Assembly (NCBI RefSeq): GCF_000331515.1
Contig: NZ_AMZO01000007.1
Location: 87,110 to 151,109 of the forward strand
DNA length: 64,000 nucleotides
DNA from: Photobacterium marinum
Lineage (GTDB): Bacteria > Pseudomonadota > Gammaproteobacteria > Enterobacterales > Vibrionaceae
Direction of reading: 5' to 3'
The notes below the pieces were generated by a model. That model saw only the letters and a program-made list of their open reading frames with translations, had not been told where the DNA came from and did no database searches. How positions within the stretch are numbered: position 1 is the stretch's first letter; each line of letters opens with the position of its first letter. The position numbers and the translations under genes are program-made. This document shows positions 49,685-59,788 of the stretch, piece by piece.

Positions 49685-50451
49685 AGCGCCAGTACTGGAT
49701 CGCCTTTAAGAGCCTGATCACCAAAGAAGTTAACCGGTTTGCCCGGATTTGGGTCCAGACCATGGTTCCGCCAGCAATCACCATGACCTTGTATTTCATC
49801 ATTTTTGGTAGCCTGATCGGCAGTCGTATCGGTGAGATGGGTGGCTTTACTTACATGGAATATATCGTTCCGGGTCTGATCATGATGTCGGTGATCACCA
49901 ATTCCTATTCCAATGTTGCTTCGTCGTTTTTCAGTGCCAAGTTCCAGCGCAATATTGAGGAGCTGCTGGTTGCTCCTGTGCCTAACTATGTGATTATCGC
50001 CGGTTATGTCGGTGGCGGTGTGCTGCGTGGTTTGGGGGTTGGTTTTATTGTGTCTGTGGTGTCGCTGTTGTTTGTGGATCTGCAGGTTGCGCATCCGGTC
50101 GTGGTGATTGCGACTGTGCTGATGACATCTGTGGTGTTCTCACTGGGTGGCCTTATCAACGCGGTGTATGCCAAGACATTTGATGACATCAGTATAATCC
50201 CGACATTCGTGCTGACACCGCTGACTTACCTGGGCGGGGTATTCTATTCACTGAGCCTGCTGCCTGAATTCTGGCAGGGTGTATCTAAGCTCAACCCTAT
50301 TGTTTATATGGTTAATGCCTTCCGTTATGGCTTCCTAGGGGTCTCTGATGTCGGTATCGGTACTTCATTCGCTGTTCTCAGTGCATTTACCCTGGCACTG
50401 TATGGCTTTGTTCATTATTTGATTTCCCGCGGCATCGGTTTGCGTTCATAG
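49681..50451 (+). CDS. yadH: YadH, ABC-2 transporter permease
   Basis: YadH is the six-helix ABC-2-type permease partner of YadG. The 256-residue protein has the family N-terminal amphipathic segment (FKSLITKEVNRFARIWVQTMVPPA), the GGFTYMEYIVPGLIMMSV motif, and FVLTPLTYLGGVFYSLSLLPEFWQ before the last helices. Its 4-bp overlap with yadG implies coupled translation. It ends before a shared terminator facing panC. Confidence 0.93.
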   Translation: MKRQYWIAFKSLITKEVNRFARIWVQTMVPPAITMTLYFIIFGSLIGSRIGEMGGFTYMEYIVPGLIMMSVITNSYSNVASSFFSAKFQRNIEELLVAPVPNYVIIAGYVGGGVLRGLGVGFIVSVVSLLFVDLQVAHPVVVIATVLMTSVVFSLGGLINAVYAKTFDDISIIPTFVLTPLTYLGGVFYSLSLLPEFWQGVSKLNPIVYMVNAFRYGFLGVSDVGIGTSFAVLSAFTLALYGFVHYLISRGIGLRS

Positions 50452-50497
50452 CAGCGGCTGAAATCGAAAAGCAGTGTTTATTAAAAGCTACAACCAT

Positions 50498-50529
50498 AAA
50501 AAAATCCCGGCACATGGCCGGGATTTTTT
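50498..50529. terminator. Bidirectional terminator between yadH and panC
   Basis: AAAAAAATCCCGGC-ACATG-GCCGGGATTTTTT is symmetrical and GC-rich, 47 bp after yadH and 22 bp beyond the panC stop on the other strand. Confidence 0.95.
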
Positions 50530-50550
50530 GTATCAGTCATAATGAATCAT

Positions 50551-51435
50551 TTAAGATTCTGATGGCTGTTCTGCCGGAGCCGGAGGTGTCAGATCAACTG
50601 TCTGGTTATCGATCAGGCGAACTTTACCCAGGAATGCAGACATCAGGATCACGGCTTGCTGGCTTTCTTCTGAGATTGACTGCAGAGTCGCGGCATCACG
50701 GATATAGATTTCATCCGGTTGCAGGCCTGCAGCACGCAGTTGGTCGCTGGCATCAACAACAATTTCTGAGTAATCGGTACGGCCACCGCGCATCTGGCTG
50801 CTAATCCAACGCATAGAGCGGGACAGAACCGGTGCACGCTGACGCTCATCAACAGTCAGAAGACCGTTGCGAGAACTCATTGCCAGGCCATCCATCTCAC
50901 GTACGGTCGGCACACCGATGATTTCGATGTCCATCGCCATGTCTTTAACCATCTGACGGATCAAAGCCAGCTGTTGGTAGTCTTTCTCACCAAAACAGGC
51001 TACGTCCGGTTGAACGATGTTAAACAGCTTAGTCACAACGGTGGATACGCCGCGGAAGTGGCTCGGACGCAGTGCGCCTTCCAGCATAGTAGACAGACCC
51101 GGAACATCGACAGAGGTCTGGCGATCCAGGCCCTGCGGATACATGATGTCCGGCGTTGGGGTGAAGACCATGTCTACGGCTTCAGCGTTCAGTTTCGCTA
51201 GATCGTCGTCAAGGGTGCGCGGGTAGTTAGCCAGGTCATCAGCTTTATCAAACTGCATCGGGTTAACAAAGATGCTGACAACGACGATATCAGCGTTTTC
51301 ACGCGCTTTACGAACCAGTGTAAGGTGGCCTTCATGCAGGTTGCCCATGGTCGGAACAAACGCGATACGGCGGCCTTCACGGCGCCACAGGCGGACTTGC
51401 TCTCGGATCGGGGCAATCTCAGCGAATGTTTGCAT
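50551..51435 (-). CDS. panC: PanC, pantothenate synthetase
   Basis: PanC condenses pantoate with beta-alanine using ATP. From ATG 51435 ([15 protein letters not shown]) it has 294 residues. The nucleotidyl-transferase HIGH-type motif [14 protein letters not shown] and the KMSKS-like SSRNGLL are visible, along with [10 protein letters not shown]. The C-terminal tail ends in a Pro/Ala-rich stretch. It starts 10 bp after panB; panD is not in this window. Confidence 0.96.
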   Translation of the reverse strand: MQTFAEIAPIREQVRLWRREGRRIAFVPTMGNLHEGHLTLVRKARENADIVVVSIFVNPMQFDKADDLANYPRTLDDDLAKLNAEAVDMVFTPTPDIMYPQGLDRQTSVDVPGLSTMLEGALRPSHFRGVSTVVTKLFNIVQPDVACFGEKDYQQLALIRQMVKDMAMDIEIIGVPTVREMDGLAMSSRNGLLTVDERQRAPVLSRSMRWISSQMRGGRTDYSEIVVDASDQLRAAGLQPDEIYIRDAATLQSISEESQQAVILMSAFLGKVRLIDNQTVDLTPPAPAEQPSES

Positions 51436-51445
51436 TTTTAATTCC

Positions 51446-52240
51446 TTACTCAAAGGTATGTTCTGGGCCAGGGAACGTCCCGGCCTCGACATCTTCTAGG
51501 TATTTGGTAACAGCCGCACGCATCTCGCCGGTTTCTGCCAGGTAGTTCTTTGAGAAGCGTGGAATATAGTTGGCGGAGATACCGAACATGTCATGCATCA
51601 CCAGGATTTGGCCGTCGGTCGCGTTACCCGCACCGATACCAATCACTGGTACTTCGACAGCTTTGGTAATGCGTTCCGCCAGACGGGCCGGGACACATTC
51701 CAGTAAAATGATTTGTGCGCCTGCATTTTTCAACAGGATAGCATCTTTTACCATTTGCTCAGCGTGGTCAGAGTCACGTCCCTGAATTTTATAGCCACCA
51801 AAAATGTTGACTGACTGAGGGGTCAGGCCAAGGTGGGCGCAGACAGGAACTGCACGCTCTGTCAGTTTTGAAACAGTTTCAGCCAGCCAGGCTCCGCCTT
51901 CCAGCTTCACCATGTTGGCACCGGCACGCATCAGTTCGGCAGCATTCTCACAAGCTTGCTCCGGTGTGCTATAGCTCATGAAAGGCATATCAGCCATCAG
52001 TAGTGAATTCGGGCTGCCGGCACGCACACAGCGGGTGTGATAGGCAATATCCTGTACGCTGACAGGCAGGGTGTCCGGTTTGCCCTGCAATACCATGCCC
52101 AGAGAGTCACCCACCAGCATGACGGGCATTTCCTGCTGTTCAAACAGCTGGGCAAAGCTCGCGTCATAAGCGGTTACTGACGCAAATTTACGACCTTCCT
52201 GCTTCCATTTCATCAGATCGTTGATAGTAATCTTTTTCAT
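51446..52240 (-). CDS. panB: PanB, 3-methyl-2-oxobutanoate hydroxymethyltransferase
   Basis: PanB adds a one-carbon unit from 5,10-methylene-THF to ketoisovalerate, giving ketopantoate. The 264-residue protein has the magnesium/substrate motifs [21 protein letters not shown] and ADMPFMSY, then KLEGG, and [14 protein letters not shown] near the end. It forms a probable operon with panC downstream and folK upstream (26-bp gap). Confidence 0.97.
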   Translation of the reverse strand: MKKITINDLMKWKQEGRKFASVTAYDASFAQLFEQQEMPVMLVGDSLGMVLQGKPDTLPVSVQDIAYHTRCVRAGSPNSLLMADMPFMSYSTPEQACENAAELMRAGANMVKLEGGAWLAETVSKLTERAVPVCAHLGLTPQSVNIFGGYKIQGRDSDHAEQMVKDAILLKNAGAQIILLECVPARLAERITKAVEVPVIGIGAGNATDGQILVMHDMFGISANYIPRFSKNYLAETGEMRAAVTKYLEDVEAGTFPGPEHTFE

Positions 52241-52266
52241 AAACTTATCTCCCTAATAACAATGCC

Positions 52267-52752
52267 TTATTGATTCCAGACAGACAGGCCATTGCGATCT
52301 ACCTGAGACAGCAGAGTTTGCAGTGCTGTTTGGTCAGGCAGGATTAAATCCGGGGCAATTTCTGCCAGTGGGTAGAGTACGAATTCACGTACTTTCATAC
52401 CGTAGTGCGGGATGGTCAGCCGCTCAGTCTCCTGCACCAGATCGCCGTACAGGATAATATCGAGGTCCAGAGTTCTCGGGCCCCAGCGTTCGTCCTTACG
52501 TTCCCGGCCATGCTTCATTTCGATAGCTTGGGTCTGGTCGAGCAGTTCAATTGGTGACAGAGTCGTGTCAATGGCGACAACAGCATTGATGTAATCAGGT
52601 TGATCCTGAGGTCCCATCGGGGTGCTGCTGTAAAGAGATGACTCGGCAACGACTTTGATTCCCGGTACGGTTTTCAGCGCTTCGATAGCGCTGTTGGCCT
52701 GGGCGACAGGATCACCCAGGTTGCTGCCTATTGCAATATAAGCTCGGATCAT
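52267..52752 (-). CDS. folK: FolK, 6-hydroxymethyl-7,8-dihydropterin pyrophosphokinase
   Basis: FolK transfers pyrophosphate to hydroxymethyl-dihydropterin in folate synthesis. The 161-residue protein shows [12 protein letters not shown] at the N-terminus, and [16 protein letters not shown] with the magnesium-binding aspartates. [21 protein letters not shown] follows. Its start overlaps the pcnB stop by 4 bp, an arrangement also seen in E. coli. Confidence 0.97.
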   Translation of the reverse strand: MIRAYIAIGSNLGDPVAQANSAIEALKTVPGIKVVAESSLYSSTPMGPQDQPDYINAVVAIDTTLSPIELLDQTQAIEMKHGRERKDERWGPRTLDLDIILYGDLVQETERLTIPHYGMKVREFVLYPLAEIAPDLILPDQTALQTLLSQVDRNGLSVWNQ

Positions 52753-54179
52753 GATGATTTAACTGATGATTTAGCTTGTGGTCTTCTGCGACGCTGAGGA
52801 CGACGGCGACGTGGACGACGCTGGCCACCGTTGCCATCGTTGATCAGTTGCACCATTTTGCCGCGCTTGTTGCGATCTGCTGACTGGAATTCATTCCACC
52901 AGCCGGCCAGCTCTTTGATGTCATCACCTTCAAACAGGGCGCGCATCTCAAGGAAATCATAAGCGGCGCGGAATTTCGGGTGCTCCAGCATCTTGAAAGC
53001 ACGTTTGCCGGTACGACGGCTAAAACGCATCTGTTGTTGCCAGATATCGCGGACAGTAGTGGTAAAGCGGCGAGGGATCGCAATCGTCTTCACCTGCTCA
53101 TCCAGGATATCGTTTGATGCCACCATAAAGGCATCGTAGTAGGATAGGCCGCTGGTAAAGGAGATTTCTTCTGCGCGAGTCACCATCGGGTACCACAGCA
53201 TAGCTGCATACATGAAGGCCGGGTTTACCCGCTTATCTTCAACGATGCGCTTGTCTGTTGCAGCCAGGATATGCTCGATCATCTGCTCGGTCTGACTGTT
53301 CTGCTCTTCGGTAAAGTGCTCAGACAGCAGCGGGAACAGTTGCTGGAACAGGTTGTAGTGGCGCAGCAGCTTGTAAGTTTCTAATCCGTTACCGGATTGA
53401 AGCAGCTTCAGGCTTTCTTCAAACAGACGGGCTGCAGGAATATCCTGTAGCAGTGTCGACAATTGATGGATAGGTGCGGCTGTCTTCTCTTCGATATCCA
53501 TGTCCAGCTTGGCTGCAAAGCGTACAGCACGCAGCATCCGAACCGGATCTTCACGGTAGCGGGTTTCCGGATCGCCCATCAGGCGGACAATACGGTTTTC
53601 CAGATCGTGGACACCGTTGGCATAGTCGCTGACAGTAAAGTCTTTGATACTGTAGTAAAGCGCGTTGATGGTGAAGTCTCGGCGCTCGGCATCTTCATCA
53701 ATGGTGCCGTAGACATTATCACGCAGCAGCATGCCTTCCTGATTCTGCGCGGAAATATTCTGTTTGTTGCGAATATTTGGTTTGGCATCGGCATGGTGAC
53801 CACGGAACGTTGCCACTTCAATAACGTCACGGCCAAAAAGGATATGCGCCAGGCGGAAGCGACGACCGATCAGGCGGCAGTTGCGAAATAGCTTTTTGAT
53901 CTCTTCCGGTGTTGCGTTGGTAGCTATATCAAAGTCTTTCGGTTGTTTGTCCAGTAACAGATCACGAACACCACCACCTACAAGGTAGGCGTCATAACCG
54001 GCCTTATTGAGGCGATAAAGTACCTTCAGCGCATTTTCGCTGATATCTTTACGTGAAATGCCGTGCTCTTGGCGTTGAAAAATTTGCAAAGCCTGCTCCT
54101 CATTGGCGGGAGTACTACTGTCGCGATTCAATACCTTACGGCAAAAGCTGGCTACTCGATTAAAGATAATACACCTCAT
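52749..54179 (-). CDS. pcnB: PcnB, poly(A) polymerase I
   Basis: PcnB adds 3' poly(A) tails that promote RNA decay. The protein has up to 476 residues. The nucleotidyltransferase motif [20 protein letters not shown], the RNA-binding domain and a very basic Arg/Pro/Gln tail are present. The first ATG (54179) lacks an upstream ribosome binding site; instead an AGGTG lies inside it, 4 nt before an ATC (54167) that aligns with the known AUU start of E. coli pcnB (FxRVAxFCRKVL). The true start may therefore be non-AUG at 54167 or 54170, giving a product 3-4 residues shorter. Confidence 0.94.
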   Translation of the reverse strand: MRCIIFNRVASFCRKVLNRDSSTPANEEQALQIFQRQEHGISRKDISENALKVLYRLNKAGYDAYLVGGGVRDLLLDKQPKDFDIATNATPEEIKKLFRNCRLIGRRFRLAHILFGRDVIEVATFRGHHADAKPNIRNKQNISAQNQEGMLLRDNVYGTIDEDAERRDFTINALYYSIKDFTVSDYANGVHDLENRIVRLMGDPETRYREDPVRMLRAVRFAAKLDMDIEEKTAAPIHQLSTLLQDIPAARLFEESLKLLQSGNGLETYKLLRHYNLFQQLFPLLSEHFTEEQNSQTEQMIEHILAATDKRIVEDKRVNPAFMYAAMLWYPMVTRAEEISFTSGLSYYDAFMVASNDILDEQVKTIAIPRRFTTTVRDIWQQQMRFSRRTGKRAFKMLEHPKFRAAYDFLEMRALFEGDDIKELAGWWNEFQSADRNKRGKMVQLINDGNGGQRRPRRRRPQRRRRPQAKSSVKSS

Positions 54180-54234
54180 TTTCGTGGATCTGGTTCAACA
54201 AACAGCCGCATATCATATATCACGGCAGGCAATT

Positions 54235-55119
54235 TTAGAATGCTAGTGTGATCGCTGTCGTTTTGGGCAGCCGGTCAACACGCCAGTGCTGAGCACCCCA
54301 TTTCAGGATATCGTCCAGGCTGCAGGCCATCAGGTCGGCTGGCGGGTTAATCCCGAGAAAGGTCATCGCCTGAAGCAAGGCCGGTTTCGGGTTAGCCTTG
54401 TCGATAGCTGGCGCATGGTTTTGCTTTGATAACTTATTACCGTTTTCAGTTACAGCCAGCGGAAGGTGCAGGTAGCTGACTTCCGGATGTTGTAAAAGGC
54501 GGTAAAGATTAATCTGCCGACCGGTAGGCTCTATCAGATCGGCACCGCGTACGATTTCGGTCACGCCCTGCTCAATATCATCCAGCACGACTGCCAGGTT
54601 GTAGGCAAAAAGACCATCACGGCGGTGAATGATGAAATCTTCCTGGGCCAGAGCCTCGGGGATCTCAATTCGGCCATGGAGTTTATCGTAAAAATGGGTA
54701 ACAGGCGTAGTAACTTTTAACCGAACAGCGCTATTAGCTGTTTGTTGGTGTAGTTCGCGGCAGGTTCCGGGGTAGTAACCGCCGGCCAGTTTGATTTGTT
54801 TACGGGTACATTGGCAGTAGTAGGCCTCTCGTTCATGCAGCCAGGCATCGATCTGGGCCTGGTAGGCGTCATGGCGCTTGCTCTGGTACATGATATTGCC
54901 GTCCCACAGTAGTCCGTATGCTTCCAGGGTGCGCAGGATGTCATCGGCTGCACCAGGCATTTCCCTTGGTGGATCCAGATCTTCCATACGAACCAGCCAG
55001 GATCCTTGTTGTGATCGAGCTTGGAGGTAGCTACCCAGAGCTGCGATTAGGGAGCCAAAGTGTAATGGGCCTGACGGGGAAGGAGCAAAACGTCCGATAT
55101 AGCGGTTTTCTGTACTCAT
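54235..55119 (-). CDS. gluQ: GluQRS, glutamyl-Q tRNA(Asp) synthetase
   Basis: GluQRS is a truncated glutamyl-tRNA synthetase paralogue that attaches glutamate to queuosine at position 34 of tRNA-Asp. From ATG 55119 it has 294 residues. It keeps the catalytic Rossmann domain (FAPSPSGPLHFGSL, a HIGH-type motif, and KLSKQNHAPAI, a KMSKS-type motif). A zinc site (CQC...YYPGTC) is present, and the anticodon-binding domain is absent. The order dksA-gluQ-pcnB is conserved with enterics. Confidence 0.95.
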   Translation of the reverse strand: MSTENRYIGRFAPSPSGPLHFGSLIAALGSYLQARSQQGSWLVRMEDLDPPREMPGAADDILRTLEAYGLLWDGNIMYQSKRHDAYQAQIDAWLHEREAYYCQCTRKQIKLAGGYYPGTCRELHQQTANSAVRLKVTTPVTHFYDKLHGRIEIPEALAQEDFIIHRRDGLFAYNLAVVLDDIEQGVTEIVRGADLIEPTGRQINLYRLLQHPEVSYLHLPLAVTENGNKLSKQNHAPAIDKANPKPALLQAMTFLGINPPADLMACSLDDILKWGAQHWRVDRLPKTTAITLAF

Positions 55120-55139
55120 AAACAAATCAGTAGAAATGA

Positions 55140-55163
55140 AAGAGGGAGCAACTGCTCCCCCTT
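55140..55163 (-). terminator. Terminator-like hairpin between dksA and gluQ
   Basis: Read on the minus strand, AAGGGGGAGC-AGTT-GCTCCCTCTT forms a 10-bp stem with one G-U pair and a T-rich tail (TCATTTC). It lies 33 bp after dksA and 20 bp before gluQ, so it probably attenuates read-through from the highly expressed dksA. Confidence 0.7.
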
Positions 55164-55195
55164 AATAATGGTTGATGGAATATAATACCGCAGTA

Positions 55196-55645
55196 TTAGC
55201 CTGCCATCTGTCTTTCTTTGATTTCAGCAAGCGTTTTACAGTCGATACACAGTTCGGCTGTTGGGCGAGCTTCCAGGCGACGGATACCGATTTCGATACC
55301 ACAGGAGTCACAGAAACCAAAGTCATCGTCTTCGATGCGCTGCAGCGTTTTTTCGATCTTCTTGATCAGTTTACGCTCACGGTCACGGTTACGCAGTTCC
55401 AGGCTGAACTCTTCTTCTTGCGCCGCGCGATCAACTGGATCCGGGAAGTTTGCAGCTTCGTCCTGCATGTGGTTTACGGTACGGTCAACTTCTTCACGAA
55501 GCTGATTGCGCCAAGCTTCTAGAATCTTACGGAAGTGCTCCAGTTGCGCCTCTCCCATGTATTCTTCGCCAGCTTTTTCCTGATACGGCTCGACCCCAGC
55601 AATAGCCAGGATGCCTAGCGATTTTTTACCTTTGCTCTCTGGCAT
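55196..55645 (-). CDS. dksA: DksA, RNA polymerase-binding stringent response factor
   Basis: DksA binds the RNA polymerase secondary channel and, with ppGpp, represses rRNA promoters and activates amino acid promoters. From ATG 55645 ([11 protein letters not shown]) it has 149 residues. The long coiled coil has the tip acidic pair in [15 protein letters not shown]. The C-terminal zinc finger is CDSC...CIDC (four Cys), so it is the zinc-containing form. An upstream in-frame ATG at 55678 is unlikely. Confidence 0.96.
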   Translation of the reverse strand: MPESKGKKSLGILAIAGVEPYQEKAGEEYMGEAQLEHFRKILEAWRNQLREEVDRTVNHMQDEAANFPDPVDRAAQEEEFSLELRNRDRERKLIKKIEKTLQRIEDDDFGFCDSCGIEIGIRRLEARPTAELCIDCKTLAEIKERQMAG

Positions 55646-55774
55646 ATAGCATCTCCTAATATACCTAATAACCGTCACTGGTTAAATTGGGCGGTAATCT
55701 ATAGCAGAAAGGATAATTGGAGGCAATTACTGCATATATCCTATTGTATACCAATGTGAAGAAAGCATCATTTT

Positions 55775-56488
55775 TCACGAGGTTTGGCGGAATTCTATAC
55801 AATTGTCCAAATAGAGCTCATTCTGGTCCAATACCGCTTTGTAACAGATGATCTCTACACCGGCCTGTTCTGCTTCTTTTATCAACTGATGATAGTCCGG
55901 GTCTATATGGTGTGCTGCGGATACTTTTTCAATACCTGAATGCAAAATTGCATAAAACAGCACAGCTCTTTCCCCGCGTTGAGCCACTTCTATCAGCTCC
56001 CGGAGGTGCTTTTGCCCCCGGGTGGTTACGGCATCCGGGAAAAATCCTTGACCATTTTCTTCCAGCAAAGTGACACTTTTAACTTCTATGTAGCACGATG
56101 GTTTGTCTTCGTCGCTAAGTAATATGTCTATCCTGCTGTTTTCACTACCATACTTTACTTCTGTTCGAAGTGACGAATAGCCTTGCAGTTCTGTGATGGC
56201 TTTCTTGTTAATTGCTTCTTCGACCAGGCGGTTTGCCCGGGCCGTGTTGACACAAATCCAGTGTCCTTCCTTGGTTTGAGTGAGCTCCCAGCTATTGGGA
56301 TATTTCCGCTTCGGGTTATCTGAAGTGGAATACCAAACCGTGCTGCCAGGCTCGGCACAACCTGTCATTGCGCCAGTATTGGCGCAATGCATTGTTTTTA
56401 CCTCGCCATTCGGGAGCTCGACATCGGCGAGGAAGCGCTTATAGCGTTTAATCAATTTAGCAGCCTGTAACGGTTGGTCAAATTTCAT
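55775..56488 (-). CDS. sfsA: SfsA, sugar fermentation stimulation protein (putative nuclease/DNA-binding)
   Basis: This 237-residue SfsA-family protein has an N-terminal OB-like domain ([30 protein letters not shown]) and a PD-(D/E)xK-like nuclease-type C-terminal domain ([23 protein letters not shown], with D and ExK). In E. coli it was named for effects on maltose metabolism; the molecular role is not settled. It lies between dksA and thpR, on the same strand as both. Confidence 0.93.
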   Translation of the reverse strand: MKFDQPLQAAKLIKRYKRFLADVELPNGEVKTMHCANTGAMTGCAEPGSTVWYSTSDNPKRKYPNSWELTQTKEGHWICVNTARANRLVEEAINKKAITELQGYSSLRTEVKYGSENSRIDILLSDEDKPSCYIEVKSVTLLEENGQGFFPDAVTTRGQKHLRELIEVAQRGERAVLFYAILHSGIEKVSAAHHIDPDYHQLIKEAEQAGVEIICYKAVLDQNELYLDNCIEFRQTS

Positions 56489-56525
56489 TGTTTATCCTGT
56501 TAAGTTATCCCATTGATGTCTGAGT

Positions 56526-57077
56526 TCACCTGAGCGGCCATTGCTGTAGGCACCGGTATTGGACGCCGGAGCCGTGTGTCGTCTGGCAGGGTTCTGAAAT
56601 ATACAGGCCAAAATGCTGAAAGTGAAAGGAAAGCTGTGGGCTTTGCGGCATTGGGTCCGGACGGCGGGGGAACTGCTTTTTCAGGGTGATATGCGGAATG
56701 TAGTCGCGTTCATCTTGCTCTAGCCCGACAGTTTGAGCGGCTGATTTGAGTTCATCCGCCAACAGGTAAAGCTGTGGTGGCGCTTCTTCGCTGCCGAGCC
56801 AGAGAATCTTGCTGCGTTTCCAGTAGCGCAATAGTGAACAATGGAGAGTAAACGAGTTAACTGAGATCTGCTTTGTCAGGTTTATCAGCAGGCTTTTTTG
56901 CTCCAGCGTGACCTGGCCGAGAAAAGCCAGGGTCAGGTGCAGGTTACGGTTGGGTACCCTGCGCCCGCCTTCAGGAAGCTGGCTGGAAAAATGACAAAGA
57001 TGGCGGAAGGCCTGCCTGTTTTCGGCGGGCTGATCCAGCGCCAGGGCAAAGAATAGACGTTCGTTCTTACAGTTCAT
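56526..57077 (-). CDS. thpR: ThpR (LigT), 2',3'-cyclic phosphodiesterase / 2'-5' RNA ligase family
   Basis: This 183-residue protein belongs to the 2H phosphoesterase family. The two catalytic HxTx motifs are present: HLTLAFLGQ near the N-terminus and HITLKKQF near residue 140. The N-terminal RLFFALALDQP strand is typical. The enzyme can open or form 2'-5' linkages on RNA in vitro; its biological substrate is unclear. ATG 57077 is chosen because upstream in-frame sequence to 57188 is not conserved. It is divergent from hrpB. Confidence 0.92.
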   Translation of the reverse strand: MNCKNERLFFALALDQPAENRQAFRHLCHFSSQLPEGGRRVPNRNLHLTLAFLGQVTLEQKSLLINLTKQISVNSFTLHCSLLRYWKRSKILWLGSEEAPPQLYLLADELKSAAQTVGLEQDERDYIPHITLKKQFPRRPDPMPQSPQLSFHFQHFGLYISEPCQTTHGSGVQYRCLQQWPLR

Positions 57078-57229
57078 TATGACTCGACTCGGTTGATGAG
57101 TGAATGAAATCGTTAGTATCGTCAATAGATAGCGGTATGCTGATATGCCGGATAAATGTTCGGTCTGGTAATCGACTTTCTTGTACAATAGCGTCCAGCG
57201 TAATTTGAATATGACACAAGGTTTTCACA

Positions 57230-59698
57230 TTGTCACAGCTGCCTATTGATGCCGTTCTATCTCCGCTGCTTGAGCAGCTTCAATCTCGTTCCCAGCTTAT
57301 ATTAAAGGCCCCGCCGGGTGCCGGTAAGTCGACCAGGTTGCCGCTTGCTATTTTGCAGCAGGGCGGTATCGACGGGCGCATTATCATGCTGGAACCTCGT
57401 CGCCTGGCTGCCCGCAATATTGCAACCTACCTGGCTTCTCAGCTCGGTGAGAAGGTCGGCCAGACGATTGGCCTCCGTGTCCGGGGGGAAACCCGGATCA
57501 GTGCTGCTACCCGGCTGGAGATTGTTACTGAAGGGGTGATGACCCGGATGCTGCAACAGGATCCGGAGCTGGAAGGTATCGGCCTGTTGATTTTTGATGA
57601 ATTCCATGAGCGCAGTATCCATGCTGATACCTCACTGGCACTGGCACTGGAGGTGCAGGAAGCGTTGCGTGACGATCTAAAGCTGCTGGTGATGTCAGCG
57701 ACACTGGATGCTGAAGCGCTGACCACTTTGATGCCGGAAGCCGGATATATCGAATCTGAAGGTCGCTGTTATCCGGTTGAACACCTATATAAAACAGTGG
57801 TGGACAGCAAACAGCTCCTTGAAAGTACCGCTCAAGAAATACAAAACCTGCTAAAAAGCGAAACCGGCTCAATGCTGGTGTTTCTGCCGGGGGCGGGGGA
57901 AATTCGTCGTCTGGCTGAATTGCTGGAAGAAAGAATTGGCGCGGATGTGCTGGTCTCTCCTTTATATGGGCAACTTAGTGCAACACAGCAGCAACAGGCA
58001 ATCATGCCGGCACCACAAGGTAAGCGCAAAGTCGTGCTGGCGACTAATATTGCTGAGACTAGCTTGACCATTGAAGGGATCCGTTTGGTTGTCGACTGTG
58101 GTCTGGAGCGCATCGCTCAGTGGGATCCTAAAACCGGGATCAGCCGTCTGGAATCGGTGCGAATTGCCCGCTCTTCTGCTGAGCAGCGTGCCGGTCGAGC
58201 CGGACGTTTGGAGCCGGGTATCTGCCTGCGCTTGTATAGTGAAGAGATGCTTGCCAGACAGCCAGCAGTGCCGCAAGCTGAAATTATGCGTGCAGATCTG
58301 ACTGGCCTTGCGATGGAGCTGGCGCAATGGGGTTGCAGTGATGCCGGTGAGTTGCGCTGGCTGGATTTGCCGCCGGCACCGTCTTTGGCGCAGTCGAGGC
58401 GTTTGCTGCAAAGCCTCGGTGCGATGGATGAACGTTATCAGCTGACAGAGAAAGGCCAGCAAATCCAGCAGCTTGGTGCTGACCCACGCCATGCTGCAAT
58501 ATTGCTGATGGCAAAACAGCACGGAGCGGCAGTAATGACAACGGCGGCTCTGCTGGTGGCTCTGCTTGAAGATCCGCCGCGCGGAATGAATAACCCGGAT
58601 CTGCATTTTCAGTTAAACCTGCTGGAAGCGGGGAAATTACCGCGAAGCGGACAGTACCATCAGCGGGCGAAACAACATCTGACTAAGCTGACCGACACCA
58701 AATCGTCGGCGTTAAGTGTCGCACCGGAGTGGATTGCTCCTTTAATGGCTGCCGGTTTCCCGGATCGAATAGCGCTTTCCCGTGGCGGTGACGGGCGTTA
58801 CCAGCTGGCCAACGGCCAGGGCGCGATGCTGTTGCCGGATGAGCCGATGGCAGATGAAGCCATGCTGGTGGTGGCGGATGTCGTGAAAACCCGTCAGGGT
58901 GACAGCCGGATATTTTCGGCTATTGCGGCTGACGGGGAGCAACTGCAGGATATATTGCCGCACCTCTTTGTTGAGCGGGAATGGCTGGACTGGGATGATA
59001 AGAAAGGCCGCCTGACCGCTGAAAAGCACCTATGTTGTGGTCAGTTGGTTCTGCTGCGAACCCCTATGGGCGAACCGGATCCGGCTAAGGCGAGTGAAGC
59101 TCTGCTGAATGCGGTTGTCCGCAAAGGCTTGGCTGTGCTGCCGTGGAACAATCGCGCAGAAAGTTTGTTGCTCAGAGCCCGTTGCGCTGCTGAATGGCTG
59201 CCAGAGCTGGAGTTGCCCGTAATGGATGAGGCAACCTTGCTGACTGAAGCTGAGCAATGGCTGCTGCCGTTTATGCATGGGATGAAGACTCTAAAAGCCC
59301 TTGATAAGCTGGATTTGGTTGCAGCATTGGAGTCCCGCCTGGGCTGGGATAAAGCTCAGGCGCTGGATGCCGCGCTTCCGACACATTATCAGGTGCCGAC
59401 TGGTTCTCGTTACCCTATTCGTTATCAGGCCGGTCAAAAGCCGGCGCTGGCGGTAAGGATGCAGGAGATGTTCGGTGAAAAGAGCTCTCCTGTGATTGCC
59501 AACGGGAAAGTCCCTGTGGTCCTTGAGCTATTGTCACCGGCTCAGCGACCATTACAAATTACTCAGGATCTGGCCGCTTTCTGGCAAGGTTCTTATCGTG
59601 AAGTACAAAAAGAGATGAAGGGACGTTATCCCAAGCATGTGTGGCCGGATGATCCTGCCAATCATGCGCCAACACGTAAAACTAAAAAGTATCTGTAA
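57230..59698 (+). CDS. hrpB: HrpB, DEAH-box ATP-dependent helicase
   Basis: HrpB is a DEAH/RHA-type helicase-like protein of uncertain function. The 822-residue protein starts at TTG (57230), with AAGG 8 nt upstream and no better ATG in frame. Motif I is APPGAGKST (27-35), motif II DEFH (123-126), motif III MSATLD, then TNIAETSLTI and motif VI QRAGRAGR. HA2-like and HrpB C-terminal domains follow. It is upstream of mrcB, as in E. coli. Confidence 0.94.
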   Translation: MSQLPIDAVLSPLLEQLQSRSQLILKAPPGAGKSTRLPLAILQQGGIDGRIIMLEPRRLAARNIATYLASQLGEKVGQTIGLRVRGETRISAATRLEIVTEGVMTRMLQQDPELEGIGLLIFDEFHERSIHADTSLALALEVQEALRDDLKLLVMSATLDAEALTTLMPEAGYIESEGRCYPVEHLYKTVVDSKQLLESTAQEIQNLLKSETGSMLVFLPGAGEIRRLAELLEERIGADVLVSPLYGQLSATQQQQAIMPAPQGKRKVVLATNIAETSLTIEGIRLVVDCGLERIAQWDPKTGISRLESVRIARSSAEQRAGRAGRLEPGICLRLYSEEMLARQPAVPQAEIMRADLTGLAMELAQWGCSDAGELRWLDLPPAPSLAQSRRLLQSLGAMDERYQLTEKGQQIQQLGADPRHAAILLMAKQHGAAVMTTAALLVALLEDPPRGMNNPDLHFQLNLLEAGKLPRSGQYHQRAKQHLTKLTDTKSSALSVAPEWIAPLMAAGFPDRIALSRGGDGRYQLANGQGAMLLPDEPMADEAMLVVADVVKTRQGDSRIFSAIAADGEQLQDILPHLFVEREWLDWDDKKGRLTAEKHLCCGQLVLLRTPMGEPDPAKASEALLNAVVRKGLAVLPWNNRAESLLLRARCAAEWLPELELPVMDEATLLTEAEQWLLPFMHGMKTLKALDKLDLVAALESRLGWDKAQALDAALPTHYQVPTGSRYPIRYQAGQKPALAVRMQEMFGEKSSPVIANGKVPVVLELLSPAQRPLQITQDLAAFWQGSYREVQKEMKGRYPKHVWPDDPANHAPTRKTKKYL

Positions 59699-59788
59699 TC
59701 TGCTATGGCCGCTCCGGACGGGCGGCCTGTTATTTTTACTTCTTTGTTATTGGCGTTGATGCCTGTGGCAAGGAAGTGGATTTCGGGA

